A DNA stretch of 64,000 nucleotides from Deltaproteobacteria bacterium. GTDB taxonomy: Bacteria; Myxococcota; XYA12-FULL-58-9. A program made the translations under genes and the position numbers. Below are positions 60,544-64,000 of this stretch, piece by piece. The notes below the pieces were generated by a model, which saw only the letters and a program-made list of their open reading frames with translations, had not been told where the DNA came from and searched no databases. How positions within the stretch are numbered: position 1 is the stretch's first letter; the number at the start of each line of letters is the position of its first letter. The DNA is taken from positions 1-64,000 of the forward strand of contig JACRCV010000121.1 in assembly GCA_016218825.1 (NCBI GenBank). The letters are read 5' to 3'.

Positions 60544-61842
60544 ATGAAGACTTCGAGCGACTTGGTGGGTCCGTACCTCTGCGCCATCGGCAACACGCCG
60601 CTGTTGACGGCCGAGCAGGAGGTCGCGCTGGCGACCGAGATCTTGGCCGGGCGCCGCGCCATCCTGGCCGAGAGCCTGCGGCTGAAGGTCGGGTTGGCCT
60701 ACGTCCTCGACCTCGGCGACAAGCTCAAGAGTGGCGAGCTCGAGCTCGACGGCGTCGTCGCCGTGACCCAGAGCACCGGCAGCCAGACCGCGCGCCAAGC
60801 CCGCGCCCGCATCGCCAAGGTCGGTCGGCTGGCCGAAGAAGGGCAGCGCCTCGAGCGCCGCAAGGCGACCGCGAAGGCCGAGGCGGTCTACGCCAAGATG
60901 GCCGACGCCGCGTTTCAGATCGGCCTGGCGCCGGCCCACGTCGAGTCGCTCTTGACCCTGATCGGCACCGCAAAGGCGAAGATCGAGCAGGCGCCTTGTC
61001 GCGAGCGCGCCGAGGCTATCGCCGCCGGCGATCTCGGGGTGTCGGTCGCCGACGTCCAGCACCTCTGGCGGCGCGTCGATCGCGAGCGCGCCCGCATCCG
61101 CAAGGCCAGCCACAAGATGATCGAGGCCAACCTCCGGCTCGTGGTGTCGGTGGCCAAGCGCTACATGGGTCGGGGCATCGACTTCCTCGACCTGGTGCAA
61201 GCCGGCAACATCGGCCTGATGCGCGCCGTCGAGCGCTTCGACCACCACCGCGGCTTCCGGTTCTCGACCTACGCCACCTGGTGGATCCGCCAGGCGGTGA
61301 CCCGGACCCTCGCCGATCACGGCCGCACCATTCGGGTGCCGGTGCACATGTACGAGGCCATCGGCAAGGTGCGTCGCGCCAGCCAGACGTTGCACCAGGA
61401 GCTGTCGCGCGAGGCGACGCCGAAGGAGATCGCGCGCAAGGCGAAGCTGACGATCGCGATGGTCGAGGCGATCAGCGACATCCCCGCCGAGCCGGTGTCG
61501 ATCGACCAACCGCAGGGCGAGGCCAACGAGACCAGCCTGGTGGAGTGCGTCGCCGCCGACCAACCGTCGCCGCTCGCGGCCGCCGAGGGCCGGGCGCTCG
61601 AGGGGCGGGTGGCGCATGCGCTGTCGCGGCTGTCGCCCCGCGAGCGGCACGTGCTGGCGCTGCGCTTCGGCATCGGCGGTGAGCCCCCGAAGACCCTGGA
61701 GGAGATCGGCGACGAGTTCACCGTCACCCGCGAGCGGGTGCGGCAGATCGAGACCCGGGCGTTGAACCGCCTGAAGAGGCGCAGCGACACCCGCGTCCTG
61801 GCGCAGTTCGCCGAAGGCATCGCCCGACCGGTCGCGGCGTAG
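60544..61842 (+). CDS. Group 2 RNA polymerase sigma-70-family factor
   Basis: 432 residues. Region 1.2 begins near residue 7 ([25 protein letters not shown]). Region 2 near 195-262 includes [30 protein letters not shown] and the -10 recognition helix [13 protein letters not shown]. Region 3 near 275-330, region 4 near 358-425 with [22 protein letters not shown] and [18 protein letters not shown] long poorly conserved insert lies between regions 1.2 and 2 (about 45-170). There is no region 1.1, so it is an alternative (RpoS/SigB-like group 2) factor, possibly for stress or development. It is convergent with the Spm fusion gene. Confidence 0.92.
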   Translation: MKTSSDLVGPYLCAIGNTPLLTAEQEVALATEILAGRRAILAESLRLKVGLAYVLDLGDKLKSGELELDGVVAVTQSTGSQTARQARARIAKVGRLAEEGQRLERRKATAKAEAVYAKMADAAFQIGLAPAHVESLLTLIGTAKAKIEQAPCRERAEAIAAGDLGVSVADVQHLWRRVDRERARIRKASHKMIEANLRLVVSVAKRYMGRGIDFLDLVQAGNIGLMRAVERFDHHRGFRFSTYATWWIRQAVTRTLADHGRTIRVPVHMYEAIGKVRRASQTLHQELSREATPKEIARKAKLTIAMVEAISDIPAEPVSIDQPQGEANETSLVECVAADQPSPLAAAEGRALEGRVAHALSRLSPRERHVLALRFGIGGEPPKTLEEIGDEFTVTRERVRQIETRALNRLKRRSDTRVLAQFAEGIARPVAA

Positions 61843-61855
61843 CTCCGGAGGCCCC

Positions 61856-63187
61856 CTACAACATCAGCCGGCAGGTCCAGACCGCGGCGATCATGCCGGC
61901 GGCGTCCGAGATCAAGCAGGCGGGGATGGTGTGCCGCGTCAAGCGGACGCCGACGACACCGTAGTACAACGCCAAGACGTAGAACGTGGTCTCGGTGCTG
62001 CCCTGCATCGTGCTGACGATCTGACCGACGAGCGAGTCGGTGCCGTGGGCGCGCATGATGTCGGCGGCCACCGCGTAGGCGCCGGTGCCGGAGAGCGGCC
62101 GGGTCAACACCATCGGCAAGGTCTCGGCCGGCATGCCGATCAGGTTCGTCAGCGGCGCCATCAGGGTGGCGAAGAGGTCGAGGGCGCCGGAGGCCCGCAG
62201 CATCGCCACCGCCACCAGCATCGCGACGAGGTACGGGATGATCCGCACCGCGACCTGGAAGCCCTCCTTGCCGCCGTCCACCACCGCGTCGTAGCTCTTG
62301 ACGCCGCGAATGATGCCGTAGAGCAGGATCAGGCCCATCAAGATGATGAGCGGCCACTCGGCGACCGCGCGCTTCAACGAGCCGTGCAGGCCGAGCTCGA
62401 CGCCGTCTTTGACCTGGGTCGACTGCGCTACGACACCCCAGACCAACGCCGCGAGCATCGCGGCCAAGAGGGCCCAACCGAGGAGCCGCGCAAACGCAGA
62501 GGGGATGGGCGGCATCGCGTACACCGTGGCCTCGGCCGCGGCGGTGTCCGGGACGAGGGCGGCGCCCGGCACCGCAGCCCCGGCGCCGAGCGCGAGCGGC
62601 ACGACCCGGAAGCGTCGCAGCCGTTGCAGCGCCTTGACCGCGATCACCGCGACCACGGTGGAGCAGGTGGTCGAGAGCAGGGTGGTGAAGAAGATCGACG
62701 CCGGGGCGGCGGCGTTGAGCGACGCCCTGAGCGAGATCACGCCGGTGGGCAACAGCGCCAGGTTCGAGGTGTTGATGGCGAGGAACAGCACCATCGAGTC
62801 GGAGGCGACGCCTTTGTTGTCGTTCAGGCGGTCGAGCTCGAGCATCGCCTTGAGGCCGAACGGGGTGGCGGCGTTCGCCAGGCCGAGCATGTTGGCGGTG
62901 AAGTTCAAGATCATCATGCCCATCGCCGGGTGATCACGCGGCACGTCGGGGAACAGGCGGCACATCACCGGGGTGAGGGCGCGGGCGACGCTCTTCAAGA
63001 GCCCGCCCTTCTGCAAGATCTGCATCAGGCCGATCCACAGCGCCATGATCCCGACGAGGCCGATGGCGAGCTCGACCGCCTTGCCCGCGGACAACGTCGA
63101 CTCGCGGGCGACCGCATCGAGCTTGCCGGTCACGGCGCCGCAGAAGAGCGCCGCGAAGATCATCGCCACCCAGAAGATGTTCAACAT
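61856..63187 (-). CDS. SpmA-SpmB fusion (nucleoside-recognition-type membrane protein)
   Basis: 443 residues with about ten membrane segments. The first half (about 1-200) matches SpmA (GIMALWIGLMQILQKGGL, NFTANMLGLANAATPFGLKA). The second (about 255-443) matches SpmB (GFQVAVRIIPYLVAMLVAVA, LTRPLSGTGAYA, STETTFYVLALYYG). In Bacillus two separate genes take part in spore core dehydration; in Gram-negatives fused homologues are common and their role is unknown. The fused form is intact here. Confidence 0.88.
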   Translation of the reverse strand: MLNIFWVAMIFAALFCGAVTGKLDAVARESTLSAGKAVELAIGLVGIMALWIGLMQILQKGGLLKSVARALTPVMCRLFPDVPRDHPAMGMMILNFTANMLGLANAATPFGLKAMLELDRLNDNKGVASDSMVLFLAINTSNLALLPTGVISLRASLNAAAPASIFFTTLLSTTCSTVVAVIAVKALQRLRRFRVVPLALGAGAAVPGAALVPDTAAAEATVYAMPPIPSAFARLLGWALLAAMLAALVWGVVAQSTQVKDGVELGLHGSLKRAVAEWPLIILMGLILLYGIIRGVKSYDAVVDGGKEGFQVAVRIIPYLVAMLVAVAMLRASGALDLFATLMAPLTNLIGMPAETLPMVLTRPLSGTGAYAVAADIMRAHGTDSLVGQIVSTMQGSTETTFYVLALYYGVVGVRLTRHTIPACLISDAAGMIAAVWTCRLML

Positions 63188-63356
63188 GGGCCGATTATCG
63201 CAAAGGTGGCGCGCCTTCCCGAAAAACCGGCGGGTCGGAGCCGGCGTCGAGACCCGAGCCGGACCGCGCCAGGGCCGGCTGCCGTTTGCATGCTCCCCCC
63301 GCTTGGGTCACGATATGGGACATGGGTCGGGGTACCGGGTCGTCGGGAACGCATCG

Positions 63357-64000
63357 ATGACAGAGGAAGCGAAGAAGCCGGAGAAGGGCGGCGCGCCGCG
63401 GCGCTATGCCGTGCTCATCGTCGACGACGAGCGCGACAACCTCGATCTCCTCGAGCGGGCGTTGCGCGCCGACTACGAGATCTTGCGGTTCACCAACGCC
63501 GAGGACGCGCTGCGCGCCGTGCACCAGGGGCAACAGGTCGATCTGGCGCTCGTCGATCACCGGATGCCGTCGATGACCGGCATCCAGTTCCTGGCCCGGC
63601 TGCGCGAGCAGGAGCCGCGGGTGATGCGCTTGGTGCTCACCGCCTACGCTGATCCGGCGGACATGATCGACGCCATCAACAAGGGTCAGGTCTACCGCTA
63701 CGTCATGAAGCCGTGGAATCCGGACGAGCTGAAGATCATCGTCCGCCAGGCGCTCGAGCACTACCAGCTGGAGCGCGACCGCGACATGCTCCTCGAGCAG
63801 CTCGCCCGCTCCAACCTCAACCTCCAGGAGGCCAACCGCCGCGCCGACGAGCGCGCCCATCTGCGCACCCAGGAGATCGAGCGGATGGTCGCGGCGATGC
63901 AGGCCGGGCCGGAGCAGTTCGCGTCCGCGGTTCGCGGCGCCAACGACGGCCTGTGGGACTGGGATTTGAATGCCAACGTGCTGAAGCTGTCGAGCCGCTG
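63357..64000 (+). CDS. Response regulator with C-terminal coiled coil and probable PAS domain (cut by window end)
   Basis: The ATG at 63357 opens a frame that runs off the window (214 residues seen). Receiver domain 16-135: VLIVDDERDN (acidic pocket), phosphoacceptor Asp in LALVDHRMP, Thr in LVLTAYADP and Lys in YVMKPWNP. A coiled coil (about 140-180, QLERDRDMLLEQLARSNLNLQEAN) follows. The final SAVRGANDGLWDWDLNANVL is the usual opening of a PAS domain. A GGDEF or HD-type output module may follow outside the window; not seen. Confidence 0.88.
   Translation, partial: MTEEAKKPEKGGAPRRYAVLIVDDERDNLDLLERALRADYEILRFTNAEDALRAVHQGQQVDLALVDHRMPSMTGIQFLARLREQEPRVMRLVLTAYADPADMIDAINKGQVYRYVMKPWNPDELKIIVRQALEHYQLERDRDMLLEQLARSNLNLQEANRRADERAHLRTQEIERMVAAMQAGPEQFASAVRGANDGLWDWDLNANVLKLSSR

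Overview
The window is GC-rich, densely coding DNA of the kind found in Myxococcota (the former myxobacterial Deltaproteobacteria). The evidence is an eight-gene Glt/Nfs-type gliding or spore-coat machinery cluster, a eukaryotic-like Ser/Thr kinase paired with an FHA-domain sigma-54 activator, many cysteine-rich lipoproteins, thrombospondin type 3/EF-hand proteins and TPR proteins. No rRNA, tRNA, CRISPR array, intact transposase or phage gene was seen. The species cannot be named from the sequence alone.

Layout. 1-7.9 kb: a leftward, translationally coupled three-gene operon of large secreted or lipid-anchored proteins, led by an 1,800-residue mosaic with a calcineurin-like phosphoesterase domain. 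7.9-8.4 kb: intergenic DNA with an 8-bp tandem repeat and a palindromic element. 8.4-20.8 kb: the leftward glt/nfs-like cluster in the order A-B-C-D-E-F-G-H (two outer-membrane barrels, a TPR protein, a giant TPR protein, a TPR lipoprotein, a small periplasmic protein, an FHA/TonB-C inner-membrane protein, a third barrel). 20.9-27.2 kb: lipoproteins, a DUF192 protein, a PilZ protein, a membrane metallopeptidase and a zinc-ribbon protein. 27.2-30.4 kb: the kinase and FHA-sigma-54 activator pair. 30.5-39.3 kb: small TPR and lipoprotein genes, a PlsC acyltransferase, an aldo/keto reductase, a giant Cys-rich lipoprotein with eight repeats, and a GNAT-like protein followed by a gene remnant.

39.6-42.9 kb is a toxin-antitoxin island: a vapC C-terminal remnant, a Phd-PIN pair and a ribbon-helix-helix/PIN pair. 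Both intact pairs have near-consensus promoters placed so that the start codon lies at the predicted transcription start. A 69-bp direct repeat brackets the first pair and the neighbouring lipoprotein gene. 43.1-43.7 kb holds thioredoxin and an FmdB-type zinc ribbon.

43.8-50.7 kb is the most striking locus. It is a six-gene leftward operon running PspA -> membrane-anchored substrate-binding/OmpA fusion -> ABC permease -> ABC ATPase -> membrane coiled-coil protein -> AAA+ ATPase. This looks like an envelope-maintenance or stress machine built from transporter parts rather than an ordinary importer. 50.8-64 kb: a Cys-rich lipoprotein, an M23 endopeptidase-like lipoprotein, a repeat-like protein coupled to coaX, TPR and PEGA proteins, an RsmB-like rRNA methyltransferase, a group 2 sigma-70 factor, an SpmA-SpmB fusion and the start of a response regulator with a probable PAS domain.

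A palindromic element with the core TGATTCCCGCGC recurs three times, each time 20-40 bases beyond the stop codon of the gene running into it, and is probably a 3'-end element.
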